Assembly: GCF_030646925.1 (NCBI RefSeq)
Contig: NZ_JAUSKL010000109.1
Span: 1-63,205, forward strand
DNA from: Candidatus Binatus sp.
GTDB lineage: Bacteria; Desulfobacterota; Binatia; Binatales; Binataceae
Direction: 5' to 3'
Length of the DNA stretch: 63,205 bases
The position numbers were made by a program, and so were the translations under genes. The notes under the pieces were generated by a model, which did not search any database, was not told the origin of the DNA, and saw only the letters and a program-made list of their open reading frames with translations. Of the stretch, positions 37,481 to 47,002 are shown piece after piece; positions within the stretch are counted from its first letter, which is position 1; every line of letters begins with the position of its first letter.

Positions 37481-39127
37481 CTATAGCTGGAGCACGAACT
37501 TGATATCGCCGAGGCGCAGTTGGGTTCCCGCGCTGACGAATGCCGACCCCTGCACCTGACGCTCGCCGACGAAACTGCCGTTGGTCGAGTTCAAATCCAT
37601 CAGTTCGAAACCGCCGTCGCGGCGCATCAGGCGCGCATGCTGGCGCGAGACGCTCGCATGCGGAATCACGACGTCGTTCTCCTCGCCGCGCCCAATTGAT
37701 ATTTCGTCCTTCATCAACGTGTATTCCGCCGGCACCGGATCGATGTGATCGACCGCGACCAGGCGCGCGCCGCGCGTCACGCCTGCTCCGCGCGGCGCGG
37801 TCGCCGGCGATGATTGCGGCGGTATCGGCGCCGACGCTCGCGATATCGGCCGCGGCGCCGGTCCTGCCGCCGGCCTCGGTATCGACGGCCGTCCCTGCGC
37901 CGCGACGATTGCCTTCAATTCTTCCGCCGAAACTCCGAAGCGCATCCGCGACAGCCCGAACAGCCCGAGCATCGCGATCAGCGGCACCGCGAGATTCCAC
38001 CAGTTGAACGATAACTGCCGGAGACCTGTGCCGGCGCCGTTCTCGGTCGTCGCGCCCGAATCATCGGGAATGTTGATCGCCGCCCCGCCGAGTCCGCGCA
38101 CCTGGTAGGAAGTCTCCGCTGCGCCGTTCTGGCCGTTGTAATCGATCTTCAATTCGACCGAGCGATTGGTCCCGTCTTCGATCGGCCGCGGCGTGCGATA
38201 CGTCAGCGAATACTCAGTCGCAATCGAATGACCGATCTCCCGCACCAGCGACGGAAACCGCCCTTGCTCCGTGACGATATTGTACGAACGCCCATGCGTC
38301 GCATCGACGATCTCCTGGTACTCCGGCGCGATAAATGGCGGCGGCACCACGGCGTACAGCGTGAGCCCGTTTTTCTTCAGCATCGCCGCGACTTCGGTCC
38401 CGGTCAGATTCGTCACGTCGGCGCCGTGTGCGTGATGATCCCAGTACGACTGGTCGTGGGCCGTGTTGGCCGATCCATCGCCGGCGTGATGCGGCGGCGC
38501 GTCCGTCACCAATATGATGATGCCCTCGGCTTCCGGCCGGAATGGAAACTTCGACGCATACGCCAGCGCGTCGAGCTCATCCTCCGGGATGTCGCCGCCG
38601 CCGCCCGCGTGCAGGCTGCCTACCCAGTCGGTGAACGTCTTCACGTCGGAGGTGAACTTGTCGCGATACGCGCAGTTGCAATCAGCTTCCTTCGAGATGA
38701 CGTAGTCCTCGAACGTGACCAGTCCGAGCCGGTAGTCGCGGCTGTTCGCGTGCAAATCGTGCGCGAACGCAATCACGTTCTGCTTGACCGCGTCGACGTA
38801 CGGCTGCATCGATTCGGTCACGTCCATCACGAACACGATATCGACCGGACGGCCCTGCCCAACGCCGCGGAAATCGAGAATCTTGGCGAGCTTGCCGTCC
38901 TCGTAAACCTTGACATTGTCGGGTCGCAGATTGCCGACCGGATTGCCGTTCGGATCGGTCAGACCGAAATCGAGTTGCACGCCGCCGTCGGAATCGAAAT
39001 GTTCGAGCCGCGGATTTCCAATCGAGATTTTGAGGTCGGCGGCCGCGCGCGATTTCCCCGGCGAAAGGCAAAGCAATACCAACAACACCGCCAATGCCGA
39101 AGGTGCGATTCGATAGCAAGCATCCAT
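37481..39127 (-). CDS. Secreted/membrane VWA and FHA domain protein
   Basis: Protein of 548 residues. Signal peptide at 1-28, then a VWA domain (about 95-290) with metal site DVTESM in place of the usual DxSxS, and TDAPPHH later. A single membrane segment (about 380-400) puts the VWA outside and the C-terminal FHA domain inside. The FHA part (about 455-545) has SIGRGEENDVV, SRQHARL and NSTNGSFV, all needed for phosphothreonine binding. This arrangement suggests a surface sensor or adhesion protein that signals to a Ser/Thr kinase or phosphatase; no such enzyme is next to it. Confidence 0.88.
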   Translation of the reverse strand: MDACYRIAPSALAVLLVLLCLSPGKSRAAADLKISIGNPRLEHFDSDGGVQLDFGLTDPNGNPVGNLRPDNVKVYEDGKLAKILDFRGVGQGRPVDIVFVMDVTESMQPYVDAVKQNVIAFAHDLHANSRDYRLGLVTFEDYVISKEADCNCAYRDKFTSDVKTFTDWVGSLHAGGGGDIPEDELDALAYASKFPFRPEAEGIIILVTDAPPHHAGDGSANTAHDQSYWDHHAHGADVTNLTGTEVAAMLKKNGLTLYAVVPPPFIAPEYQEIVDATHGRSYNIVTEQGRFPSLVREIGHSIATEYSLTYRTPRPIEDGTNRSVELKIDYNGQNGAAETSYQVRGLGGAAINIPDDSGATTENGAGTGLRQLSFNWWNLAVPLIAMLGLFGLSRMRFGVSAEELKAIVAAQGRPSIPRPAAGPAPRPISRASAPIPPQSSPATAPRGAGVTRGARLVAVDHIDPVPAEYTLMKDEISIGRGEENDVVIPHASVSRQHARLMRRDGGFELMDLNSTNGSFVGERQVQGSAFVSAGTQLRLGDIKFVLQL

Positions 39128-39275
39128 AACTAACGCTGATTCTCCGGATCGGATGGCCGATCAGTCAAGCACCATCCTCGAGCCGCGCACCTCGACGCGC
39201 GCGGGTTATCTTGTGTTCGCACACGTGTTAGGTTATCCCAATCCCTTATCCATTTCTCGGTCCCATGGATTCAGA

Positions 39276-41357
39276 GTGAAAGTAATACGTGCGTATCGGA
39301 CTGTCCGTCGCCTGATTCCATCTCTTGTCCTTGCGGCCTTGGCGATCGTGATGGGCATCGGCGGCTCCGTGGCCGAGGCCAAAATCGGCCAGAAGGGTTC
39401 GGTGGAGGTCGGGTTCGTCGGGGTTCCGCCGCCGGGATTTCAGAACGCGCTCCTCAACATTACCGGAGTGCGAATCAACACCAACGCCAGCGCCGGCCAG
39501 GGCGACCGCAAGTGGCAGACCATTCCCATCCCTTCGGGCATCGCCAGTTCCGGCGGCAAACCCGGCGATCTCCAGATCGATCTGAATACGATTCAAAACA
39601 TTCCCGAGCTTTTCAATCGCGCCCCGGTCCGCGGCGGCAACTACGTGATCGCGGAACTGCTGCTCGACTCGAGCAACCCGGGCACTCTGATTCCGAACTG
39701 TCCGAATGCCGGCGCTAACGAAGGATGCATCAACTATCCGATTCAACTGCAAAACGCCGGCTCCCCGATCACCGCGGCGATTACCAGCGTGTCGCCGCAG
39801 AAAAACGGCCTCGCGCTGCTCGTTTTGAAACTGCAACTGACGATCGTCCAGAGTCCGGTGGTCTCAGGCGATCCATATCTCGTGAATATCGCGATGAGTT
39901 CGCCCGACCCGAGTCAGACGCTCGCGACCCTCTCGGGTACCGTTGACACCGGCACCTCGACCAGCACCGGCAAGAAGAAAAAGATTCGTCAGCTCGCCGT
40001 GAACGTCCAGCAGGTCGGTACCGGCAGCACGATCATCAGCGTTCCCGTGCTTAACAAGTGCCCCAAGGGCGGACCCAAGGCGCCCTGCTACGCGATCGGG
40101 CTCCCCGCCGGCGCCTCGTTCGGCAGCTACTATGACTTGGCCGTCGCCGGCGGAACCGCCACCTACGCGGCCACACGCACGCCTGCGATCACCGCGGGCA
40201 GCACGCCTACGTTCAATTTCGTCGTCAAGGGCGATCAGAAAGTCGGCTCCATCAGCGGCCAACTGCGGGATAACTGCACGCTGAACCCGCTCACCGGCGC
40301 GACGCTGCAGGTCCTGATACCGCCCAACAGCAACTCCGACGCGGATTGCTTCGCGAACCCCGGCGAATGCGTCGTCGTCGCGACCGCCAACAGCGATACC
40401 AACGGCAATTTTCCGCTGCCGGGCACTGTCTCGACGCCGTCCCAGTTCAGCAGCATCCCGATTTTGTCGTCCAGCGCGCCACCCTACGCCCTGATGGTCT
40501 CGATGCCCGGTTACGATTCGGTAGTCGTGCCCGCAGTCCCGGACGCCACCAAAAAAGGCGGCACCTGCACGATCGACGACGGGGACGGCCCGTGCGATTT
40601 CCTGCTCACCTCGGCAATCATCTCCGGGACCGTGACGATTTCGACGCCGCCGACCGGCGAGACGACGATCGTCCAGGTCTTCGCCGAGGATCACGCCACC
40701 AACAAGATCGAGAGCGCGCTCCTGATGCCGCTGGTGATGCGCGGTCCGATCAACAGCGCGCCATTCAACCTGAATGTGCCCACATCAGTAGCGAGTTTCG
40801 ATTTGTTTGCGACTTCGATCGACACGTTTCAGGGGGTTTCCGATCCTTACCAGGGCCATACGATCGAAGTCGTCAGCAGCGTTCCGCAACCGGGTCCGCC
40901 CACCGGAGTGCAACAGTGCAAGACGTCGGCGCCCGTCACGATCGGACCGCTCGATTGCATCGGTCATGGCAGCGTCACCGGCAACGTCGCGAATGCCGAC
41001 CTCGGCACGTCGGTTGTCCTGTCGAAGGACGGCGTCCAGATCTCGGTGACGCCGGTGCAGAACGTCGCACCCAACAGTCCATCGACGAACAAATATTCGT
41101 TCTGCGCGCCCGCCGATAGCTACGTGCTCGAGCCCTTCGAGCTTCAAACGCCGACGCCCGGCACGGTGCCGATTTCCGCGCCGACCTCGGCCGCCACCGG
41201 TCACACTGCAAGCATCGCGATTCCGCCGCCGCCGACGATCGCCGCCAGTCCCACGGGCTCGCCGACGCCGAGCATCTCATGCCCCAGCACCTGCGCGCAT
41301 CCCGACGGTTCGTGCCCCGGAGTTTGCCACAACGTCGGCAAGCAGTTGTCGAAGTGA
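39276..41357 (+). CDS. Large secreted hypothetical protein, DUF4382-like
   Basis: Protein of 693 residues. GTG at 39276 starts a good signal peptide (VKVIRAYRTVRRL, cleavage near SVAEA). Residues about 40-190 contain VEVGFVGVPPPGFQNALLNI followed by TGVRIN, which resembles DUF4382 domains of exported proteins. Later parts are beta-rich repeats of carboxypeptidase-regulatory-like type, ending in a Cys-rich tail (CPSTCAHPDGSCPGVC). Its stop overlaps the next gene's start by one base. Function unknown. It is divergent from the VWA-FHA gene. Confidence 0.78.
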   Translation: MKVIRAYRTVRRLIPSLVLAALAIVMGIGGSVAEAKIGQKGSVEVGFVGVPPPGFQNALLNITGVRINTNASAGQGDRKWQTIPIPSGIASSGGKPGDLQIDLNTIQNIPELFNRAPVRGGNYVIAELLLDSSNPGTLIPNCPNAGANEGCINYPIQLQNAGSPITAAITSVSPQKNGLALLVLKLQLTIVQSPVVSGDPYLVNIAMSSPDPSQTLATLSGTVDTGTSTSTGKKKKIRQLAVNVQQVGTGSTIISVPVLNKCPKGGPKAPCYAIGLPAGASFGSYYDLAVAGGTATYAATRTPAITAGSTPTFNFVVKGDQKVGSISGQLRDNCTLNPLTGATLQVLIPPNSNSDADCFANPGECVVVATANSDTNGNFPLPGTVSTPSQFSSIPILSSSAPPYALMVSMPGYDSVVVPAVPDATKKGGTCTIDDGDGPCDFLLTSAIISGTVTISTPPTGETTIVQVFAEDHATNKIESALLMPLVMRGPINSAPFNLNVPTSVASFDLFATSIDTFQGVSDPYQGHTIEVVSSVPQPGPPTGVQQCKTSAPVTIGPLDCIGHGSVTGNVANADLGTSVVLSKDGVQISVTPVQNVAPNSPSTNKYSFCAPADSYVLEPFELQTPTPGTVPISAPTSAATGHTASIAIPPPPTIAASPTGSPTPSISCPSTCAHPDGSCPGVCHNVGKQLSK

Positions 41358-42037
41358 TGCTTAATCGAGTCGTTCGCAAATCGGCGCGCGCAAGCTTGAT
41401 TTTCGCACTCGCCGCCATTCTGGCATCGAGCGGCGCCTGCAATAACAGTCTCGGCGGATTCTCCGGTGCGGTCGGCAAAACCCCCAAAGTGGCGCCGGTC
41501 GCGTCGTTCAAAATCCTCGGCACCGAGGGCGAAGCGTTCAGCGCGGTGGTCAGCAACAAGACCTCCTCGTGGCAGATCTCCGGCAACGTTCCGATGGACG
41601 TCGCGATCGTGAACAATCTCACTCCCGACCGGATGGTCGCCACCAAGCAGAGCAGCGACAACGGCATCCTGAGCGTGCAACTGATCAACGGCGCGAAAGT
41701 GATCGACGTCGCCTCGACCACGCAACCGTTCGGCGTCGTCTCGGTGCAATCGGGCAAACCCCGCTCGATCGCGCCGGCTGCGAATCCCGATCTCAGAATT
41801 TTTGTGAGCGGTCCCGCCGGCGAGCGATTCTCGGCGCTGATCGAAGACCTGCACAAGGGCTTCGTGGTCGACGATCGCGCGCCGGCCCTGTTCCTGTTCG
41901 ATTCGCCCAACGGCACCGTGACCGGGACCTTCGATCAAATTCAAAATTTCGGCGCGTTCGAAATCTCGATGTTCCTGAACGGAGAGTTGGTCGCGACCGC
42001 CACCGGCGCGCCGCACGTCGTCATCCAGCAACCGTGA
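41357..42037 (+). CDS. Secreted or lipoprotein hypothetical
   Basis: Protein of 226 residues translated in overlap with the gene before it (TGATG). N-terminus MLNRVVRKSARASLIFALAA runs into a lipobox-like LASSGAC. The rest is a single beta-rich domain without recognisable motif. The overlap shows the two proteins are made together and may act as a pair at the cell surface. Confidence 0.75.
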   Translation: MLNRVVRKSARASLIFALAAILASSGACNNSLGGFSGAVGKTPKVAPVASFKILGTEGEAFSAVVSNKTSSWQISGNVPMDVAIVNNLTPDRMVATKQSSDNGILSVQLINGAKVIDVASTTQPFGVVSVQSGKPRSIAPAANPDLRIFVSGPAGERFSALIEDLHKGFVVDDRAPALFLFDSPNGTVTGTFDQIQNFGAFEISMFLNGELVATATGAPHVVIQQP

Positions 42038-42150
42038 TCATCTGTCTGCTTGATCCTCGCCGGGCGCTACTGGTTTCTACATGAATGGCCTTCTTCTCTG
42101 ATTCGATTGGCCAATTTGAGATTTGCATCGTGTTGCCCGATAATTCCAGC

Positions 42151-42381
42151 ATGAAAAGTATGAAGGCCCGCGTCGCTGCAGGCGGTCGGGTCACCATTCC
42201 CAAGCGGCTGCGCGAAAGCCTTGGAGTGAAGCCCGGCACGGTGCTGAAATTCAGCGAGGAACGCGGGCGTCTGATCGCAGTAAAAATTGGCAGTTCCGAT
42301 CAGGTGGGTGAAGTCCAAGGACACCTCGGCACAAGGATCCACACCGATGCTGTCATAACACAGCTTCGCCGCCGGCTGTGA
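42151..42381 (+). CDS. AbrB-type antitoxin (orphaned)
   Basis: Protein of 76 residues with an AbrB swapped-hairpin domain: MKARVAAGGRVTIPKRLRES. The frame is open upstream to 42085, but the ATG at 42151 is where the domain begins. Its stop overlaps the GTG start of a broken PIN toxin gene by four bases, so it was once a vapBC pair. The antitoxin itself looks intact. Confidence 0.85.
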   Translation: MKSMKARVAAGGRVTIPKRLRESLGVKPGTVLKFSEERGRLIAVKIGSSDQVGEVQGHLGTRIHTDAVITQLRRRL

Positions 42382-42644
42382 TCGCTGCCATCGATACCAA
42401 CGTTCTGCTAGGTGTCTTCAGCGCCGATCCAGAATCTTCGCCTTCATCTGAACTCCGGTCGGCTGACCGTGCTCATCCGCGACCCCGGCTTCTACCGTCT
42501 ATCCTGATGAGACCGCAAAGTAGCTACCGGCGAGGGTGGCAACTGGTATCTTGTACGAATTGGCGTGATAGAGTCAGTCCAATCAGTCGTCCCACGCCCG
42601 CCAGGTTTGACAGCCCGCGGCATTCGTCATACTTCCTCAATTGA
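42378..42644 (+). pseudogene. Broken PIN-domain toxin gene
   Basis: The reading frame begins with a good PIN start, MIAAIDTNVLLGVFSADPES (Asp6 in place), but similarity ends within 30 codons and no later PIN acidic residues exist in any frame. In the next frame, about 42430-42520, an unrelated gene tail reads SGRLTVLIRDPGFYRLYPDE and ends in TAG. The toxin has been truncated by deletion or recombination. Confidence 0.78.
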
Positions 42645-42702
42645 AAATTAACCAATGCTTCGAGAGGGATGGATCACGCTGTCCCGCCGCTGAATTTGCC
42701 TT

Positions 42703-43896
42703 ATGAGATCAATCTTGCGCCGGGCCGTGTGGATAGTGGTGATTGTGATGGTGGCGTTGGCCGCGATACCCGCTTATCGCTATTTTCGCTACTTCGGTAA
42801 TCACGTCTCGACCGACGACGCCTACGTCGACGGCACCGTCGCGCTGGTTTCGTCGCGCGTGGCCGGCACCGTCACCAACGTCTATGTGCAGGACAACTGG
42901 ACCGTTAAGGAAGGCGACCTCCTGCTGACGCTCGACCCGCGCGACTTCGAGGTCCGCGTCGACCAGGCGCAGGCGCAACTCGATCGCGCCAAGCAATCGG
43001 TGGAGGAACTGCTTGCGCAGGTCAAAGCCGCCGAGGCCGGCGTCTCGCTCGCCGGCTCGCAGTTCCATCAGGCCAAGATCGATTTCGACCGCGCCAAATC
43101 GCTGAGAGACCAGGGGGTCGTCTCGAGCGCCCAATACGATCAGGCCAGCACCGGACTACGCATCGCGAGCGCCGATCAGGCTCTCGCGCAGCATCAACTG
43201 GCGCAAGCCAAAGCGGCTCTCGGCTCGGAACGGGCCGATCACTCGCGCTACGATCGCCCGATCGTGCGGCAGGCGCAGGCCGCGCTCGAAGCTGCCAAGC
43301 TCGATCACGCGTACACGAAAATCACCGCGCCATTCGCCGGAATCGTAACGCACAAGAGCGTCCATGTCGGCCATCGCGTGCAGGTCGGCGAGCCTTTGCT
43401 CGCGGTGGTGCCGCTCGGCAAGCTCTACGTCACCGCCAATTTCAAGGAGACGCAACTGACCGAGGTGCGCGTCGGGCAGCCGGCGGAAGTCGAGGCCGAC
43501 ATCTATCCCGGCTACGTCTATCACGGCCACGTCGATTCGATCAGCATGGGCACCGGCGCGGCGTTCTCGCTGCTGCCGCCGGAAAACGCCACCGGCAACT
43601 GGGTCAAAGTCGTGCAGCGGGTGCCGGTCAAGATCGTGTTCGAATCGCAGCCGCTGCCGGACAAGCCGCTCCGGCTCGGACTCTCGGTCGAGGTCGCGAT
43701 TGATCTCGGCGATCGCAAGGGCACGCTGATTTCGTCGATCGTCCAGCGCAAGTTCCAGAAAAATGGCGAGACGATGCCCAACGAAACGCTGAGGACGTTG
43801 CCGATGCCCGAAACGGATTCGCAGCAGGAACCGGGCGCCCGGCCCAGCGCCGCGCCCGACGATCAGCACTTCCTGGATCGCCTGATGCGCCGCTAG
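42703..43896 (+). CDS. HlyD/EmrA-type membrane fusion protein
   Basis: Periplasmic adaptor of an efflux pump, 397 residues. One N-terminal membrane anchor (about 8-28), then STDDAYVDGTVALVSSRVAG typical of EmrA, a coiled-coil hairpin (about 85-195), the second half-motif KITAPFAGIVTHKSVHVGH, and a beta-barrel domain (about 230-340). The C-terminus carries an extra polar tail of about 45 residues. EmrB-type or other inner-membrane partners are not adjacent, so the pump is incomplete here. Confidence 0.92.
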   Translation: MRSILRRAVWIVVIVMVALAAIPAYRYFRYFGNHVSTDDAYVDGTVALVSSRVAGTVTNVYVQDNWTVKEGDLLLTLDPRDFEVRVDQAQAQLDRAKQSVEELLAQVKAAEAGVSLAGSQFHQAKIDFDRAKSLRDQGVVSSAQYDQASTGLRIASADQALAQHQLAQAKAALGSERADHSRYDRPIVRQAQAALEAAKLDHAYTKITAPFAGIVTHKSVHVGHRVQVGEPLLAVVPLGKLYVTANFKETQLTEVRVGQPAEVEADIYPGYVYHGHVDSISMGTGAAFSLLPPENATGNWVKVVQRVPVKIVFESQPLPDKPLRLGLSVEVAIDLGDRKGTLISSIVQRKFQKNGETMPNETLRTLPMPETDSQQEPGARPSAAPDDQHFLDRLMRR

Positions 43897-43915
43897 CCGA
43901 ATCGAACTGACCAGC

Positions 43916-44998
43916 GTGTTTGATTCTTCCGAGATTCAACGGCGGCTCGGCGCCTATCTCTCGGCGCCGGCCGAGCAACTGCGCGTGCTCGCCAGCGGAT
44001 GGGAGACGACGATCCTCGAATTCCGGCTCGCCGCGGAGTCGCAATCGATACCGTCGCTTCCCATCGCGGAGCCGATCGTGGTCCGCTTCTACCAGGGCTC
44101 CGCCGCCGACGCGAAAGGCGCGCGCGAATTCACCACGATCGACCGCCTGTCGCGCGCCGGCTACTCGGTACCAACACCGTACGCCTTCGAACCGGATCGC
44201 GAGGTGCTCGGCGCACCCTTCATGATCATGCAGCGGCTCGCAGGCGGTCCGCTCTTCGCGATCAAAAGCTTCCCGCAGGCGTTCAAAACATTTTCGCTCG
44301 GCTTCTTCGCGTTCGTGCGCGCGCAGGCCCGATTGCATCGGCTCGACCCGGGCAGCGTCGGCCTGCGCGACATCCCGCACGCGTTCGCTCCGCACCACGC
44401 CACCGAATCGCCGGCCGCGGAGGTTCCGCTACTCGATCGGATGCTCGCGATAATCGTCGAGCGCGTCGAGGAAGGACCGCTGCCCGGTCTGCGCGACGCG
44501 CTGCGAACTGTGACCGAACGCGCCCATGTGTTCCGCGCCAGCAAACCCACGCTGGTGCATATGGATTATCATCCGCAAAACGTGATGGTGAAAAATACGC
44601 GCGTCACCGGCGTGATCGATTGGGTCAACACCGACGTCGGCGACCGCCATCTCGACGCCGCTACGACGGCCGTGATCCTTGCCACGTCCGCGATGGAGCA
44701 TCCGCGATGGATGCGCGACAACATCGTCGGCAACGGGCTCCGCGCGAACTTCGCCGCGATGTATCTGCCGCTGTACCACGCGATGGCGCCGCTCGAGCTC
44801 CAGCGATTTCGCTACTGCCAGGCGGTCGCCGCATTGATGCGGCTCTCGATGCTCGGCATGATGGCCACGCGCGGACCCGAGTCGGTCGGCTTCCGCGCCG
44901 AGGCGATCCGCGAAGTCACGCCCGGCGTTGTCCGTCTGCTGAGCCGCTACGCATCGCGCAAAACCGCCGTCGCCGTCCGCCTCGACTTTCCCCACTGA
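43916..44998 (+). CDS. Aminoglycoside-phosphotransferase-like kinase
   Basis: Protein of 360 residues with an APH fold. The catalytic loop HMDYHPQNVMV and metal-binding VIDWVNTD are present; the ATP-binding lobe starts LASGWETTILEFRL. Such proteins phosphorylate antibiotics, choline, or homoserine-like metabolites. It starts with GTG, 20 bases after the efflux adaptor gene, and is probably co-transcribed with it, which hints at a joint resistance role (inference). Confidence 0.85.
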   Translation: MFDSSEIQRRLGAYLSAPAEQLRVLASGWETTILEFRLAAESQSIPSLPIAEPIVVRFYQGSAADAKGAREFTTIDRLSRAGYSVPTPYAFEPDREVLGAPFMIMQRLAGGPLFAIKSFPQAFKTFSLGFFAFVRAQARLHRLDPGSVGLRDIPHAFAPHHATESPAAEVPLLDRMLAIIVERVEEGPLPGLRDALRTVTERAHVFRASKPTLVHMDYHPQNVMVKNTRVTGVIDWVNTDVGDRHLDAATTAVILATSAMEHPRWMRDNIVGNGLRANFAAMYLPLYHAMAPLELQRFRYCQAVAALMRLSMLGMMATRGPESVGFRAEAIREVTPGVVRLLSRYASRKTAVAVRLDFPH

Positions 44999-45133
44999 TG
45001 TCGAGTGTGCTGGCGTCGGATGAGTGAATGGGTCGGGACCGCATCTTTCAACGCGCTCAACGTCAGCGCATCGGTCGTGCCGGTCGGAACCGACGCGCGT
45101 CCGTCATCCTGAGCGATGGCTGCCGTCTTATTC

Positions 45134-45194
45134 CCTCGCCCGTTATTTTACGGCAGAGGAGGCCCGCCGCTCTGCGGAGGGTAGGTGAGGGTGC
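45134..45194 (+). repeat. Dispersed intergenic repeat, copy 3
   Basis: Same orientation as copy 1 and closest to it: both share GCCCGTTATTTTACGG at the start and GGTGAGGGTGC at the end. It fills most of the gap 44999-45322. Confidence 0.8.
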
Positions 45195-45322
45195 TGGATC
45201 GCGTACCACAGAAACAATCCATGATCTTTCGACTCCGGCAGCCTCCACTCAAGATGACGGAGAGGATAGCCGTCGCTCAGGATAACGCGATGCCAGCGCA
45301 CTCAGGATGCTCCCGCTCTTAC

Positions 45323-45466
45323 CTATCGCCTGCTTAACAGCATCACGATCAAGACGATCAAGAGTATTCCGCCGATGCTCAATCCTCCCACAGGTCCGTA
45401 TGCGTAGTAACCGCCGCCGCCGCCAAATAGCAACAACAAGATCAGAATCAATACCACTGGTGACAT
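45323..45466 (-). CDS. Tiny membrane protein, DUF3309 type
   Basis: Protein of 47 residues on the minus strand, below usual gene-length cut-offs. It reads MSPVVLILILLLLFGGGGGY, then YAYGPVGGLSIGGILLIVLI and a short basic end. This is the two-helix pattern with a Gly/Tyr centre seen in DUF3309 proteins. GAGGAGG lies at the right distance before its ATG, which strongly supports translation. Function unknown. Confidence 0.82.
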   Translation of the reverse strand: MSPVVLILILLLLFGGGGGYYAYGPVGGLSIGGILLIVLIVMLLSRR

Positions 45467-46200
45467 GAAGCCTCCTCGCGGGTCGTTGTCCTAGGTTCCT
45501 ATCAGTCGAAAATCGTCGCCCTCGAAACAGATAGGCGCTTCCCTAATTCCGACTAGCTTCTTCGCGAGGGAAACTTACCGGGGATAGTTAGGCGCGCAAT
45601 CTAGTTGGATACTAACAATGCAGCTTCATCCAACGAAGTAACTTGCGCCGCTATCGATGCGATCCGACAGGCACGTCTCCCAATTTGCTGCCGGCTGAAA
45701 TCCGGGCATCAGTGGCACACCGATTTGCACTCAACTGGTGATTCCCGGTGGCCCCAGCGGGCGGTTGAGCGGGGTCTATAAAGCGGGCGAAAAAACTGAC
45801 AGTCACTATTACCGCCAGTCAGCACCCTTGACGCCAGCCTCGTACCGCGATAGCGACGATAGCGAATCAGCCATCGCCGACGATCATTTTTCATTCCTTC
45901 TGCGCTGAGCACCAAACCTGGAGGGAGGGTGTTGGACGGGACGGGGGATGAGTAGTCTCTCAGTCACCTCAGCCGGATGTGGAGACTCCACCGGTGGCAG
46001 CAGCTTTGTAATTGGGGACAACGGCAAGGTCGTAAGCACTCGACTGAAATCGGTAGCCAATTCACCGAGCATAGGCATTGTCAGTTCTCTCGTTCGAACG
46101 CGCAAGCACAGGCGGCTGCGATGTTCGGCGGCACCAGTTCGCCCGCTCAACGGGACATATACCAAGCGGTAAGGAAATTGATTTCAACTAAACTGACAGA
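45467..46200. other. Intergenic region with a shared 35-base fragment
   Basis: No intact gene is seen in about 730 bases. Bases 46095-46129 match the reverse complement of 13341-13375, inside the bamD-like gene's linker, with two mismatches, and read AQAQAAAMFGG in one frame. The stretch is probably decayed coding DNA. Confidence 0.6.
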
Positions 46201-46223
46201 GAGGAGGATATGAACGGAGGTGA

Positions 46224-46574
46224 AACCTTGCGTTCCATGGCAGTTTCACGACAATTGCGGGCGACAGCCCGCAGAGTACCGGCCTTATCGGGACCGACGT
46301 GGTGGGAACTTTCGAGGGCGGCTATCTGTCCACGATTTTTACCGGTACACTGCTTGGCACGCCGACTCAGCCGACGAAAGGAAGTATCGGCACGATCGAC
46401 TACATGTGTGACACGAGCGGCGTCTGTCCAGGCTATGTGGATTGGACGACCTTATATTTCAGTTCGACCACCGACTTTGACCTTGCTTGGTGGGGCTGGA
46501 CCTACCACGGGGGCCTTAACGGAACCTGGGTCAATGCAATCTCGGGAAATAGCGGTGACATAACCGGGGATTGA
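46224..46574 (+). pseudogene. Remnant of a secreted protein gene
   Basis: An open frame of 116 codons without an upstream ATG. It reads SFTTIAGDSPQSTGLIGTDV, then TFEGGYLSTIFTGTLLGTP and a Trp/Tyr-rich end (AWWGWTYHGGLNGTW). The composition is that of an exported beta-rich protein. The stop at 46221-46223 in frame and the lack of a signal peptide suggest a 5'-truncated gene. A GTG at 46299 with no ribosome binding site is the only internal start. Confidence 0.55.
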
Positions 46575-47002
46575 CCCCGCGAGTGGTGATCAGGGCGCCG
46601 CGAGTAGACGGCGCCTTGGTCCAGAGGGCTGCAAGCCAGATGTTGAGGAACCCCCGGCGGATCGTAGCAAGAGTTGGCCCCCTCGCCCCCGCCTTGAGCG
46701 CTCCGGCACCATAATCGCCTCGCATCGAGCGAATAAAAAACCGAGGCACAGGGATTTCACAGCCTTTGTCCCCCATAGCCGTGTAGACACGGCCCTGATT
46801 GGCGCTCAGAGGTCAACCGGGAGCCTACTTAGAAACTACCTTCCTGGCTAATTTTTCTAACAGCGCTGAGCGCGCATCTGCTTTTATTGCGATTCGGCCC
46901 TGTGGCCCGAAGTCGGCTTCGCGTCACCCCAGGAAGCTTGAAACCCGTGAGGGGTTTCAAAAATGTCTGGCTCTGGTTCTGCTTCCGCTGCTGCCGCGAT
47001 GC
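46575..47002. other. Intergenic region with a hairpin, no gene seen
   Basis: About 430 bases without convincing coding. A 9-bp hairpin lies at 46937-46945 / 46951-46959 (TTGAAACCC with GGGTTTCAA), 44 bases beyond the leftward ssb stop. On the plus strand it is followed by AAAA, on the minus strand it lacks a trailing T-run, so its role is unclear. Confidence 0.5.
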
